From positions 434,001 to 498,000 of the forward strand of contig JBDWGH010000002.1 of assembly GCA_039975855.1 (NCBI GenBank): 64,000 nt of DNA. The letters are read 5' to 3'. Position 1 is the stretch's first letter. Every line of letters starts with the position of its first letter. Both the position numbers and the translations under genes were made by a program. Below are positions 17,904-27,002 of this stretch, one piece after another. The DNA comes from Litorimonas sp039975855 (GTDB taxonomy: Bacteria; Pseudomonadota; Alphaproteobacteria; Caulobacterales; Maricaulaceae). The notes beneath the pieces are model-generated. The model had not been told where the DNA came from, did no database searches, and saw only the letters and a program-made list of their open reading frames with translations.

Positions 17904-19993
17904 TGGACCAGTTATTCGGAAATTTAGCATTTGATCCACTCCTCCCCGTGCCTTGGATCGTGGGGCTAGGAATTTCGATCTTTATCGCGTCAATAGCGGC
18001 TGGTGCTGGACGTTTGCGTAGTCAGTTCACACGGTTAACGGCCGGTCTATTCCTAATGATTGGACTTCTAAATCCACAATCAATCGAAGAAGATCGGGAG
18101 CCGTTGCGAGACACAGTTATCGTCATTGAGGACCGAAGCGATAGCATGAAGTTTGGAGGGCGAGATGAAGCGCTTACCGAAATGGTCGCTGATTTAAAGT
18201 CCGAATTTCGAAGTGATGGCAATCTGGACATTATTACGATATCGGTCCCGCAAGACAATGAGGGCACATTGCTCGCTTCAGCGCTGACCGATGCTCTAGC
18301 TGGTGCTCCCTCACAAAGATTGGCAGGTGTCGTGGCTCTAACAGACGGCCGCGCGCATGACATAACTGAAGCCGCTTCGGGTTACCTCCCGGAAAACGTT
18401 CCGTTCCACAGTCTTATTATTGGTAAACCTGAAGCTCGCGACCGACGCATTCTGGCGACAAAGGCTCCAAAGTTTGGGGTTGTCGGAGAACAGGCGGAAT
18501 ATGAGCTCCTTGTCGAAGACCCAGGATTTGAAGGTGAAAGAGCCCGTATTGAGTTAAAGCTAAACGGTACTGTAAAAGCACGTTTCCCAATAACGATAGG
18601 ACGTCCTCTCTCAATCCCACTCGAAATAGAGCGCCGAGGCAGCAATACAGTCGAGCTGGCAGTTGAAGGCGCTGACGGAGAGTTAACCCTCAACAACAAT
18701 CTTTTCGTCTCGGAAATTCAAGGCGTCAGAGACCGTATGCGCGTTTTGTTGATTACGGGCGAACCGCACAATGGCGGACGAGCATGGCGCAATCTTTTGA
18801 AATCGGATCCTGCACTTGACCTTGTTCAATTCACCATTCTGACTAGTCGCAGCAAATATACCAATGCAGGTGAACGGGAACTATCCCTCATCCAATTCCC
18901 AACTCGTCAGCTTTTTGAAGAGCGCTTGGACGAATTCGATCTAATTATTTTTGATCAGTATGAACGCCGCTCTCTATCCCGTCGTCAAGGTCGCTCACGC
19001 CCAACTATCCCACCGCAATATTTTCAAAATATTGCTCACTATGTGGAAGATGGCGGCGCGCTCCTGCTCGCCACGGGCCCCGCATTCGCAACCCAGGCAA
19101 GCCTCTACAGAACGCCTTTGGTAACGGTTCTTCCTGCTCGCCCGACAGGTGAAATTTTGACTGGCGCATTTCGCCCAGAACTCAACGACAAAGGAAGACG
19201 TCATCCGATAACGTCAGATTTTCAAGGCAATGAAGACCAAGCCTGGGGGTCATGGTACCGCGTTATCGACAATGACCCGATTGGCGGCGATGTATTGATG
19301 AATGGTCCTGACGGAGTACCGTTATTCGTGATTGATAAAGTCCGCGATGGACGTGTGGCGATGCTAATGAGTGACCAGGCTTGGCTTTGGGCAAAAGGAC
19401 ATGATGGCGGCGGCCCATATCGAGAGATGTTCCGCCGTACAGCGCATTGGTTGATGGGCGAGCCCGAACTGGATGCGGAGACTCTTACAGGTATCAGAGA
19501 CGGCGATGACCTCGTTATCACCCGAAGATCGCTAGATGATGTAAATGAGCCTGTCGATGTAATTGCACCGAACGGCACGCGCAGTCGCGTCTCATTGGAC
19601 CGGGTCGCCGATGGTTTATACCGCGCGACCCTACCGCTTGCAGGGCAAGGTGCTTACCGTCTCAACAACGGCACCATCTCTTCCATAACGGCCGTCGGTG
19701 CACTTAACCCCAAAGAGTATGAAAACCTCTTACCGACGGAAGAAATATTGAGCCCGTTAGCAACGGCCACAAATGGTCTGATCAAATCAGTTGGATTAGA
19801 GACATCAAACATTCCAGAAATTCGACGCCCTAAAACCGGACGTCAGACGTCAGGGCGAGATTGGATGGGCCTTGTTGCGCATGAGGCCTATACGGTAACG
19901 CAAAGCAGACGCACCCCTTTGGCACCTGGTATCTTTCTGTTTGGACTATTTTTCCTCTTTCTCGCTTGGGCTTGGCGCCGGGAAGGACAGTAA
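17900..19993 (+). CDS. Large membrane protein of the MoxR cluster
   Basis: A 697-residue protein, with N-terminal membrane helices (about 15-60) followed by a VWA-like stretch (VIVIEDRSDSMKFGG, about residues 72-86, then VVALTDGRAHD). The middle and C-terminal parts contain a GATase-like fold (DLIIFDQYERRSLSRRQGR ... YVEDGGALLLATGPA). A final helix, APGIFLFGLFFLFLAWAW, anchors it. It overlaps the DUF4159 gene by 4 bases. Such proteins are commonly the last large member of the MoxR-DUF58-DUF4159 set, and the VWA region would be the natural MoxR client. Confidence 0.8.
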   Translation: MMDQLFGNLAFDPLLPVPWIVGLGISIFIASIAAGAGRLRSQFTRLTAGLFLMIGLLNPQSIEEDREPLRDTVIVIEDRSDSMKFGGRDEALTEMVADLKSEFRSDGNLDIITISVPQDNEGTLLASALTDALAGAPSQRLAGVVALTDGRAHDITEAASGYLPENVPFHSLIIGKPEARDRRILATKAPKFGVVGEQAEYELLVEDPGFEGERARIELKLNGTVKARFPITIGRPLSIPLEIERRGSNTVELAVEGADGELTLNNNLFVSEIQGVRDRMRVLLITGEPHNGGRAWRNLLKSDPALDLVQFTILTSRSKYTNAGERELSLIQFPTRQLFEERLDEFDLIIFDQYERRSLSRRQGRSRPTIPPQYFQNIAHYVEDGGALLLATGPAFATQASLYRTPLVTVLPARPTGEILTGAFRPELNDKGRRHPITSDFQGNEDQAWGSWYRVIDNDPIGGDVLMNGPDGVPLFVIDKVRDGRVAMLMSDQAWLWAKGHDGGGPYREMFRRTAHWLMGEPELDAETLTGIRDGDDLVITRRSLDDVNEPVDVIAPNGTRSRVSLDRVADGLYRATLPLAGQGAYRLNNGTISSITAVGALNPKEYENLLPTEEILSPLATATNGLIKSVGLETSNIPEIRRPKTGRQTSGRDWMGLVAHEAYTVTQSRRTPLAPGIFLFGLFFLFLAWAWRREGQ

Positions 19994-20072
19994 CGGCCTG
20001 CGCATTTTCATGTCCTGTTTAGACTCCTCAGCTTATACCTGCTTAACGAGATCGCGAATAAGGGCAATCAAT

Positions 20073-20501
20073 ATGCGCAAATCACTTTTCATCATTGGAT
20101 TGGCCACAGCTGGTTTGTGCCTTTCCTCATGCGGCGTTCATAAGGTTGTCACAGTTCCGGCCAAAGCCGCTGTGGGTACAACTAAGTTTGTAGGAAAAGC
20201 AGCAGTTGGGACGACGAAAGTTGTCGGCAAAACCGCAGTTGGTGGCACAAAAATGGTTGGCAAAGGGATGTGGGCTACCGGTAAGGGAGTCTATTATGTC
20301 GGCGCTGTCCCCGTAAAAGTTACGGACGCAGCGCTAGACACAACCTCTCGGATGTTATCTATCACCTATCAGGTTGTTGATCTGACGGGTAAAGTCGTCA
20401 GCGTATCCCGCGTCATCAGTTCAGCCCGTTTAGATGCAGAGCTCGCGGGGCTCAAAACAGCGAAAAATGTACTCTCTGTTGTGGTCGATGTCGCAGGTTA
20501 A
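20073..20501 (+). CDS. Small lipoprotein with 11-residue tandem repeats
   Basis: A 142-residue protein; the ATG at 20073 follows an AAGGGC purine run, and the longer frame from 19941 overlaps the previous gene and is rejected. The lead MRKSLFIIGLATAGLCLSSC ends in a lipobox, so Cys20 is probably lipidated. Residues about 31-65 hold three near-perfect 11-residue repeats of the form AVGTTKxVGKx (DNA about 20166-20264, 33-base period). A helical C-terminal half follows. The repeats resemble glycine-alanine amphipathic segments that lie on membranes. It sits 80 bp after the MoxR cluster. Confidence 0.65.
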   Translation: MRKSLFIIGLATAGLCLSSCGVHKVVTVPAKAAVGTTKFVGKAAVGTTKVVGKTAVGGTKMVGKGMWATGKGVYYVGAVPVKVTDAALDTTSRMLSITYQVVDLTGKVVSVSRVISSARLDAELAGLKTAKNVLSVVVDVAG

Positions 20502-20588
20502 ATGACATATTTGTCAGGTCGCAGCAACGTAGCGTGTTTTGCTACGAGACCAAAAATATGTTAAACTCTAACAAAAGAGGAGTAACAT

Positions 20589-21212
20589 ATGCGTAAAATT
20601 CTGACACTTATCTCTGCCACAGCCCTACTAGCAACACCTGCAATCGCGCAGGCCCGCGGGTTTGATGCCGACTTTTCCCAAGCCGTAACCGGTCCGTTTA
20701 AATTGGAAGTAGTTGTCTCCGAGGACTTAGCACACCGCGCAAATAATCTTCCGAAGAAACTCTCAGATCGCGGTTCCAGCTCACGTCTCAACTCACCTTT
20801 TTCCAATAATGGAAAATATGGCGACCAAGCAATCGAACATCTTTTACAAGAGATGCAGGAAGAACTGGTCGAGGACTTCGAAAAACGCGGCCTGACCTTA
20901 TCAGACTCGGCACCAACGCTATTGCGTGTCACGATAAATGAAGTGAAAAACAATCGGCCTACGTTCAACCAGTTGAAGGAAGAATCAAACCTGTCTTTCA
21001 AGAGCTTTGGGATTGGCGGCGCAGATGTATCCGCTGAGTTTATCGCAGCAGGTGGAGCAGTAATCGGTACGGCTGAGTATGACTATTTTTCGAGCTTTAA
21101 TGATCGACCGGTTCAGTCTTCTGGCACTTGGACCGATGCGGATCGCGCATTTTCTCGGTTTTCTAAAAAGCTAAGTAAGAAGCTCGCCAGTATGGATACA
21201 GGGTCCAGCTAA
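20589..21212 (+). CDS. Exported DUF3313-like protein, unknown
   Basis: A 207-residue protein with a signal peptide (MRKILTLISATALLATPAIAQA). The mature part has a beta strand-helix arrangement with FKLEVVVSEDLAHRA, a long helix AIEHLLQEMQEELVEDFEKRGL, and strands PTLLRVTINEVKNNRPTF. This resembles the periplasmic fold of DUF3313/DUF4410-type lipoproteins, here without a lipobox. A very strong AGAGGAG site lies 8 bases before the ATG at 20589. It ends 2 bp from the convergent queE gene. Substrate and role are unknown. Confidence 0.6.
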   Translation: MRKILTLISATALLATPAIAQARGFDADFSQAVTGPFKLEVVVSEDLAHRANNLPKKLSDRGSSSRLNSPFSNNGKYGDQAIEHLLQEMQEELVEDFEKRGLTLSDSAPTLLRVTINEVKNNRPTFNQLKEESNLSFKSFGIGGADVSAEFIAAGGAVIGTAEYDYFSSFNDRPVQSSGTWTDADRAFSRFSKKLSKKLASMDTGSS

Positions 21213-21213
21213 T

Positions 21214-21855
21214 TCACGGAACCCCAATCGATTTATGTGTCTGTACTGACAGGCGCCATTGAGGGTGTTCTAAACAATATTGAAAGGCGGCCTGGGAATG
21301 GTCCGCCTTTTTTTCTGCGCCCAAATAACTGTCATCTCGGGGTTGCAGGCAAAAATGCGTGAACCCCATACCTTTGAACTCGGACGGATGGTTTTCAGTC
21401 TGGGGGAAGACTAATTTAAGCTCATCACCATGAGTTTGAACCAATCCTGCATTTGCTTTGGGAGAAACGCAAATCCAATCAACGTCTTCAGGTACTGCCA
21501 GAGTACCATTTGTTTCAACTGCAATCTTGAAACCTTCGAGATGAAGACCTTGGATTAAGGCCTCATCCAACTGAAGGAGGGGTTCCCCGCCGGTGCACAC
21601 AACCCATCGTTCGCCCTCACCGACCCATAGATCAGAAACCTTCTTCGCGAGTCGCGTCGCATCATACTTGCCGCCATTCACTCCATCCGTTTTGACGAAA
21701 TCCGTATCGCAGAACTTACATACTGCCGCCACGCGATCACGTTCTAATCCTGACCATAGGTTACAGCCTGCAAAGCGTAGAAAAACCGCAACGGTGCCGG
21801 CACGGACACCTTCCCCCTGCACTGTCAGGAAAATCTCTTTAACGGAGTAACTCAC
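21214..21855 (-). CDS. queE: 7-carboxy-7-deazaguanine synthase QueE
   Basis: A radical-SAM enzyme converting 6-carboxytetrahydropterin to 7-carboxy-7-deazaguanine in the queuosine/preQ0 pathway. The start is set at the GTG 21855, which overlaps the queC stop as GTGA; the longer frame to 21882 lies inside queC. The iron-sulphur motif is CX14CX2C (CNLW ... VCKFC), the variant known in some QueE proteins, in place of the usual CX3CX2C. FLTVQGEGVRAG near the N-terminus and CTGGEPLLQLD are the other QueE/SAM motifs. 213 residues. Confidence 0.92.
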   Translation of the reverse strand: MSYSVKEIFLTVQGEGVRAGTVAVFLRFAGCNLWSGLERDRVAAVCKFCDTDFVKTDGVNGGKYDATRLAKKVSDLWVGEGERWVVCTGGEPLLQLDEALIQGLHLEGFKIAVETNGTLAVPEDVDWICVSPKANAGLVQTHGDELKLVFPQTENHPSEFKGMGFTHFCLQPRDDSYLGAEKKADHSQAAFQYCLEHPQWRLSVQTHKSIGVP

Positions 21856-22574
21856 GCTGCACGACCTACGAATTCGTACCAACCATTGGCTCTCAACTCA
21901 CAGGCAGGACATGTACCGCAACCGTAACCCCAATCATGAAGGTCGGCGTGGATACCTTTGTAACACGTATGACTTTTTTGACGAATAATTTCCACGAGAG
22001 CGTTACCACCAAGGCCTTGTGCTAGGTCCCAAGCACCAGATTTAGATAGATGCATAAGCGGTGTATGGAGAGTATAGCGTCGATCCAATCCTAAAGAGAT
22101 AGCGTCCATCTGGGCATCCAACGTGTTTTTGCGGCAATCAGGGTAACCTGAAAAATCGGCCTCACACATACCCGCTACGAGATGATTAAATCCTCGACGC
22201 CATCCCAATGCGGCAGCGTAATTCAAGAAAATCAAATTTCGTCCAGGTACGAAGGTCGTTGGCAAACCGTTTTCATGAACACCGATTTCTACATCTCGCG
22301 TCAGAGATGTTTCACTGATTTGGCCTAAACCCGCGAGATTAATGACATGGTCTTCGCCCAGTTTTCCCGCCCACTCCGGGAATTGTTTCTGTACGGATCG
22401 CCTAACATCCATCCTGCAAGTCATTTCAATGTCGTGACGCTGACCATACTCAAAACCAATGGTCTCAACATGATCAAAAGTTTCAAGCGCCCAAGCCAGA
22501 CAGGTGGCGGAGTCTTGCCCACCTGAAAACAGCAGGCCTGCGCTTTGCTTTATCTTTTTAAGAGGCGGGGTCAT
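21852..22574 (-). CDS. queC: 7-cyano-7-deazaguanine synthase QueC
   Basis: QueC uses ATP and ammonia to turn 7-carboxy-7-deazaguanine into preQ0. LLFSGGQDSATCLAWAL near the N-terminus is the PP-loop SGGxDS. The C-terminal zinc-binding cysteines appear as a CYKG and CGTCPACELR cluster. The start is placed at ATG 22574, giving 240 residues, the family length; the frame continues upstream to 22742 but without similarity and across an opposing gene. It is translationally coupled to queE (GTGA overlap). Confidence 0.93.
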   Translation of the reverse strand: MTPPLKKIKQSAGLLFSGGQDSATCLAWALETFDHVETIGFEYGQRHDIEMTCRMDVRRSVQKQFPEWAGKLGEDHVINLAGLGQISETSLTRDVEIGVHENGLPTTFVPGRNLIFLNYAAALGWRRGFNHLVAGMCEADFSGYPDCRKNTLDAQMDAISLGLDRRYTLHTPLMHLSKSGAWDLAQGLGGNALVEIIRQKSHTCYKGIHADLHDWGYGCGTCPACELRANGWYEFVGRAA

Positions 22575-22686
22575 CCGGAGGCACTTAGCGGATTGAAATC
22601 TCATCGCCAAGCCATGTCCGCACGAAACTGACATGACTGCATCGAGGCGCCTCATTGAACGGCACGCGGATTGCAGGGTGTACCCA

Positions 22687-23211
22687 ATGAAGAATCGCCT
22701 CAAAAAACTGTCCATGCTTGAAGGTAAAAAGCGATATATCATTCTCGGTCTATTAGCCGTTGAATTGCTTAGTCTTCCGGCGGCCGCTCAAATTGTTCAC
22801 CGCGTCGCATTTGATATACGGCCGATGGTGACAGCTGTTGAAATCCCAACGTCAGAACCTGGTGTATCGCGTTACCTCGTCGCATCGAATGCGGGTTTTG
22901 GTGTTAAAGCAAATAGAGTAATCGGTGATGTACAAGTCGAAGTGCATGTCAGCGGCACAATGAACAAAGTCAGTCCCTTCGGTTCCGCCGCACAATTACC
23001 CGGGCCGCAGTCAGGGTGCGCTCAGGCATCTGGCCTAAGCTCAAATATTTACATCGCAGATCGTAAGACAGCGGCGAAACCGGGGACGCCGCCGGAGCAA
23101 GCAGTTGTCTTTGAATTTAGCTACGATGCCACTGCGCGCCCTAATTTCGAATTTATCGCAGGCGATGATGCTATAACGGCTATATCAACGTGTTCCGAGG
23201 CGACAAGCTAA
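22687..23211 (+). CDS. Exported protein, unknown
   Basis: A 174-residue protein; ATG at 22687 (after CAGGGTG) or 22714. Residues about 15-35 are a hydrophobic signal (IILGLLAVELLSLPAAA, cleavage after AAA). The mature domain is beta-rich with a single Cys-containing loop (GPQSGCAQASG) and a second Cys near the end (ISTCSEA), which may form a disulphide. The start region of queC lies upstream on the other strand. Its stop overlaps the recQ stop by 4 bases, a convergent end. I do not recognise the family. Confidence 0.55.
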   Translation: MKNRLKKLSMLEGKKRYIILGLLAVELLSLPAAAQIVHRVAFDIRPMVTAVEIPTSEPGVSRYLVASNAGFGVKANRVIGDVQVEVHVSGTMNKVSPFGSAAQLPGPQSGCAQASGLSSNIYIADRKTAAKPGTPPEQAVVFEFSYDATARPNFEFIAGDDAITAISTCSEATS

Positions 23212-25004
23212 CCTTCGAGTTCGGCGATAAAGGCTTCGCCGAAACGCTCAAACTTACTCGGTCCAACACCGCTAACATCCAACATTTCTTCACGTGTTTT
23301 TGGTCTTCGAGAAACCATATCAATCAAGGTCGCATCTGAGAAAACAACAAATGCCGGTTTTCCCAACTGCTTCGCAAAGTCCATCCGTAGTGCTTTAAGA
23401 CGGGATAAAAGTTCGGAGTCTTCTGTACTCAATGATGCCTTGATCGCTTTTGATGAAGTTCGAGATCTGGACGTCTTTGCCGCCCGCTTAACTGTCGGAT
23501 CCTTACAATTAAACGGCGCTTGACCATCCAAAACAGCCTGCGCCTTGGGCCGAATTTCCAACCGCCCGTAAGCCTCCATGTTCACGTTTAAAAAACGCAA
23601 AGCGACAGCCTGTCTTAGAAGCCCTTGAAACCACTGCTTAGGCTTATCTGAAGTGCCGAAAACTGGTAACTTGTCATGACCATATTGCAAAACTCGTGGG
23701 ATTTCATCGCCGCGTGCCACGGCTATAACATGGGTCGCACCAAAACGCTGACCAGTCGCTTCGATGGCGCCAAACAGAGCTTTCGCCTCTGCCGTGGCGT
23801 CGATCAGATCCGGTGGGTTTAGGCAAACATCGCAATTTCCGCACGGATCTGTCGTTTCACCAAAATAGGCCATCAAAACCTGGCGACGACATTTTGATGC
23901 CTCACAATATCCAAGCAACGCATCTAACCGACGATGTTCCCGCAGCTGATGATCCGTGTCTGAGTCCTCATCAGAGATAAATTGTCGACGCATACGAATA
24001 TCGTCCAGTGCAAAAATCAAACCTGTTTCTGACGGCGCGCCATCTCGGCCTGCACGGCCAATTTCCTGATAATAAGCTTCAAGCGAGCTTGGCAAGTTCA
24101 GGTGATACACGAACCGAACATTGGATTTATCGATACCCATGCCAAAGGCGATGGTCGCAACAATGACGACTGCAGGTTCCGCCAGAAATCGCTCTTGGTT
24201 TTCAAAACGTTCCTCGGATGACAAACCCGCATGATAAGGTAGTGCGTTATACCCCTGATCCCGCAATATCTTAGCATATTTCTCAGTATTCTTCCGGGAC
24301 AGACAATACACGATCCCGCATTCCCCTCGTTGGGTCTCCATCCATGTCAGAAGCTGGTCAGTGCGGTTTGTCAGCGATGACACGGTTAAGCTGAGATTCG
24401 GACGATCAAATCCGTGGACAATGACTTCGCCCTGCCCAGAGAATAGTTGGTCAGCAATGTCTTTGCGTGTCGATGCATCCGCTGTCGCCGTAAAAGCAGC
24501 AATACGAGCATTTGGGAAGAGCTCCTTAAGACGGCTCAGATCAGCGTATTCCGGACGGAAAGCAGGCCCCCATTTCGAAACGCAATGCGCTTCGTCAACA
24601 ACGAATAAAGCTGGATCGAGCGCTTCCATTGCAGCGAGCATACGAGGCTGCATGAGGCGTTCTGGCGACAGATAGAGAAGTTTCGTCCGACCCTGCGCAA
24701 CATCCCTCCACTGCGCGACATTCTCCTCGCGCGACTGCCCTGAGTGAATTGCAGCAACTGAAACACCATTTGCTCGCAACCCAGCCGCCTGGTTGTCCAT
24801 AAGGGCAACGAGCGGAGAAATAACAATAGTTGGTCGATCCAATAATTGGCTTGGCACTTGATAACATATCGATTTACCAGCGCCTGTTGGCATCACTGCT
24901 AGCACATTTTTTCCGGCCAAGATCATGTCCACGATGTCGGCTTGACCAGGACGAAACGCTTTATGACCGAAGCTCTCGGATAAAATATGTAAAGGAGTCG
25001 TCAT
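23208..25004 (-). CDS. recQ: ATP-dependent DNA helicase RecQ
   Basis: A 598-residue 3'-5' helicase of the RecF recombination pathway. The Q motif, Walker A (MPTGAGKSICYQVP), DEAH box (VVDEAHC), motif V/VI (GIDKSNVRFVYHLNLP, QEIGRAGRDG) and the zinc-binding Cys cluster (CRRQVLMAYFGE ... CGNCDVCLNP) are all visible. RQC and HRDC domains complete the C-terminal third. A GGGAG site precedes the ATG at 25004. It is a single minus-strand gene between an exported-protein gene and an ABC transporter. Confidence 0.96.
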   Translation of the reverse strand: MTTPLHILSESFGHKAFRPGQADIVDMILAGKNVLAVMPTGAGKSICYQVPSQLLDRPTIVISPLVALMDNQAAGLRANGVSVAAIHSGQSREENVAQWRDVAQGRTKLLYLSPERLMQPRMLAAMEALDPALFVVDEAHCVSKWGPAFRPEYADLSRLKELFPNARIAAFTATADASTRKDIADQLFSGQGEVIVHGFDRPNLSLTVSSLTNRTDQLLTWMETQRGECGIVYCLSRKNTEKYAKILRDQGYNALPYHAGLSSEERFENQERFLAEPAVVIVATIAFGMGIDKSNVRFVYHLNLPSSLEAYYQEIGRAGRDGAPSETGLIFALDDIRMRRQFISDEDSDTDHQLREHRRLDALLGYCEASKCRRQVLMAYFGETTDPCGNCDVCLNPPDLIDATAEAKALFGAIEATGQRFGATHVIAVARGDEIPRVLQYGHDKLPVFGTSDKPKQWFQGLLRQAVALRFLNVNMEAYGRLEIRPKAQAVLDGQAPFNCKDPTVKRAAKTSRSRTSSKAIKASLSTEDSELLSRLKALRMDFAKQLGKPAFVVFSDATLIDMVSRRPKTREEMLDVSGVGPSKFERFGEAFIAELEG

Positions 25005-25102
25005 GTTTCTCCCTTGGCGGGGTTTGCCAGCGTCTGCAAGTCACCTGCTATGCAGAAAGAGCCTTTTACACTTTCACTCCAAAGTGCAATAGCGCGCGCG
25101 AT

Positions 25103-26983
25103 ATGGCTTCTAACAGAACAGACTCATCCCGCAGCTCAGGCGCAGCTTTCGCGGCGAAAATTGATCAGGACAAGGCGGGGCGTAACAAAGGCCGGTCTTT
25201 GCGTCCGCTTGCGAAACTTTGGCCCTTCATTGGACGATACCCAGGTCAACTCATTGCGTTCCTGATTTTCCTAGCCCTGTCCGCACTGGGAAGTTTGAGT
25301 ATGTCTTGGGTCGGCAAAATCATCGTTGATTGCGGCTTTGGGCAGAGCAATTCAACAATTACCATTTGCGAGACAATAGGTGGTGAAGATAGTGACTCAA
25401 CGGCTCCACTTTTCTTACTTGCCGGTGTGGTCGCTATTGTCTTCGCTATCGCGGGATCATTGCGTTTTTACTTTATTACGCGCTTAGGGCAACGAGTGAT
25501 CGCCGATATCCGCACAGCTGTCTTTGACCGCTTAACGCTTCTCTCACCAACTTACTTCGAGCGTGTACGTACGGGTGAAGTCTTATCTCGTCTGACAACG
25601 GATACGACCCTTGTAGAAACAGTGATTACTGGCTCCGTCAGTTTTGCTTTACGGTCTATTGCGACGATCTCCGGAGCAATAATCTGGATGTTCTTCATAT
25701 CTTGGCAACTGGCTCTCATGGTATTGGCCATTGCCCCGGCCATGATACTCCCATTGGTTCTGACTGGAAAAAACATCAAACGTTATTCCCGTGACGCCCA
25801 GGACCGGTTAGCTGATGCATCCGCCCGAGCAGGTGAAGCTATTGGAGGTATTCAAACAGTACAAGCCTATACCCAAGAAGAGAGTGAGAGGAACCGTTTT
25901 AGTAAAGATATCGAAGCCAGTTATTCCGCCCAACGGAAACGTATTGTTATTCAATCTGTTTTGACGGCGTTGATGTTCATTATCGCTTTTACGGGTATCA
26001 TTATTATCTTCAATTTCGGTGCCAGTTTTAATCGAGACGGATTGGTCACGGGAGGCGACATAGCCCAATTTGTTGTATTGGCGTTTCTCGCTATAGGTGG
26101 GGCGAGCTCATTAACGGAGACGTTCACAAATCTCTTGCGCGCTGCGGGAGCTGCTGATCGGTTAGTCGAAATATTAGACGAAACACCCATCATCACTCCT
26201 CCTGCAAACCCTGTTTCCCTCACCACCATCAACGGCGAGGTAGAGTTTAAATCCGTAAACTTCGCTTATCCTACGCGGCAAGATCGTGCGGCCTTAACCG
26301 ACGTTTCTCTTTCAATTTCTTCTGGAGAAACCGTAGCTTTGGTTGGTCCGAGTGGCGCAGGGAAATCTACTGTTTTTCAACTTCTCCTACGTTTTTACGA
26401 TTTACAAACTGGCACAATCACGCTCGATGGAACGGATATCCGCGACTTAGACCCGGAGGCCCTTCGCTCGCACATTGCTGTCGTCCAACAAAGCGCACCT
26501 CTGTTTTCAGGAACTCCCGCAGAAAATATCGGCTATGGCAAAGCGAACGCCACGCAGAATGAAATCGTTTTGGCGGCTCAGGCCGCCTATGCACATGACT
26601 TCATAATGGCCCTTCCCGATGGGTACGACACTGATTTAGGGGAACAAGGGGCAACATTGTCAGGTGGCCAACGCCAGCGTCTTGCAATCGCGCGTGCAAT
26701 CCTGAGAAACGCTCCGATTTTATTATTGGACGAAGCCACCTCCGCTTTGGATTCAGAGTCTGAGCAAGCGGTTCAAAAAGCGTTCGAACAAGCGTCAAAG
26801 AACAGAACAACCTTGGTCATCGCCCACAGGCTTTCAACAGTGCTGAAAGCTGACCGGATTATCGTTTTGGATGATGGACGCATTGTTGAAACAGGGACGC
26901 ATGCGGAGCTCGTGAAACAGAATGGTCTCTACGCGCGGTTAGCAAAAATTCAATTTGAGCAAGGCGCCAGTTTGACGTCCTAA
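25103..26983 (+). CDS. ABC exporter, fused permease and ATPase (MsbA-like)
   Basis: A 626-residue half-transporter with six membrane helices (residues about 40-340) and a C-terminal nucleotide-binding domain. The latter shows Walker A GPSGAGKST, signature LSGGQRQRLAIARAIL, Walker B ILLLDEATSALD and H-loop VIAHRLST. The start is set at ATG 25103; the upstream extension to 24830 overlaps recQ on the other strand and has no similarity. Such MsbA/LmrA-type dimers export lipids, peptides or drugs; the substrate is not shown. Its arrangement with recQ is divergent. Confidence 0.92.
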   Translation: MASNRTDSSRSSGAAFAAKIDQDKAGRNKGRSLRPLAKLWPFIGRYPGQLIAFLIFLALSALGSLSMSWVGKIIVDCGFGQSNSTITICETIGGEDSDSTAPLFLLAGVVAIVFAIAGSLRFYFITRLGQRVIADIRTAVFDRLTLLSPTYFERVRTGEVLSRLTTDTTLVETVITGSVSFALRSIATISGAIIWMFFISWQLALMVLAIAPAMILPLVLTGKNIKRYSRDAQDRLADASARAGEAIGGIQTVQAYTQEESERNRFSKDIEASYSAQRKRIVIQSVLTALMFIIAFTGIIIIFNFGASFNRDGLVTGGDIAQFVVLAFLAIGGASSLTETFTNLLRAAGAADRLVEILDETPIITPPANPVSLTTINGEVEFKSVNFAYPTRQDRAALTDVSLSISSGETVALVGPSGAGKSTVFQLLLRFYDLQTGTITLDGTDIRDLDPEALRSHIAVVQQSAPLFSGTPAENIGYGKANATQNEIVLAAQAAYAHDFIMALPDGYDTDLGEQGATLSGGQRQRLAIARAILRNAPILLLDEATSALDSESEQAVQKAFEQASKNRTTLVIAHRLSTVLKADRIIVLDDGRIVETGTHAELVKQNGLYARLAKIQFEQGASLTS

Positions 26984-27002
26984 CGGGCGAGCCTCGGCAA
27001 CC

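Noticed and set aside
24830..25102. N-terminal extension of the ABC exporter frame
   Set aside because: It overlaps the 5' end of recQ on the other strand and lacks similarity to ABC exporters; the ATG at 25103 fits the family length.
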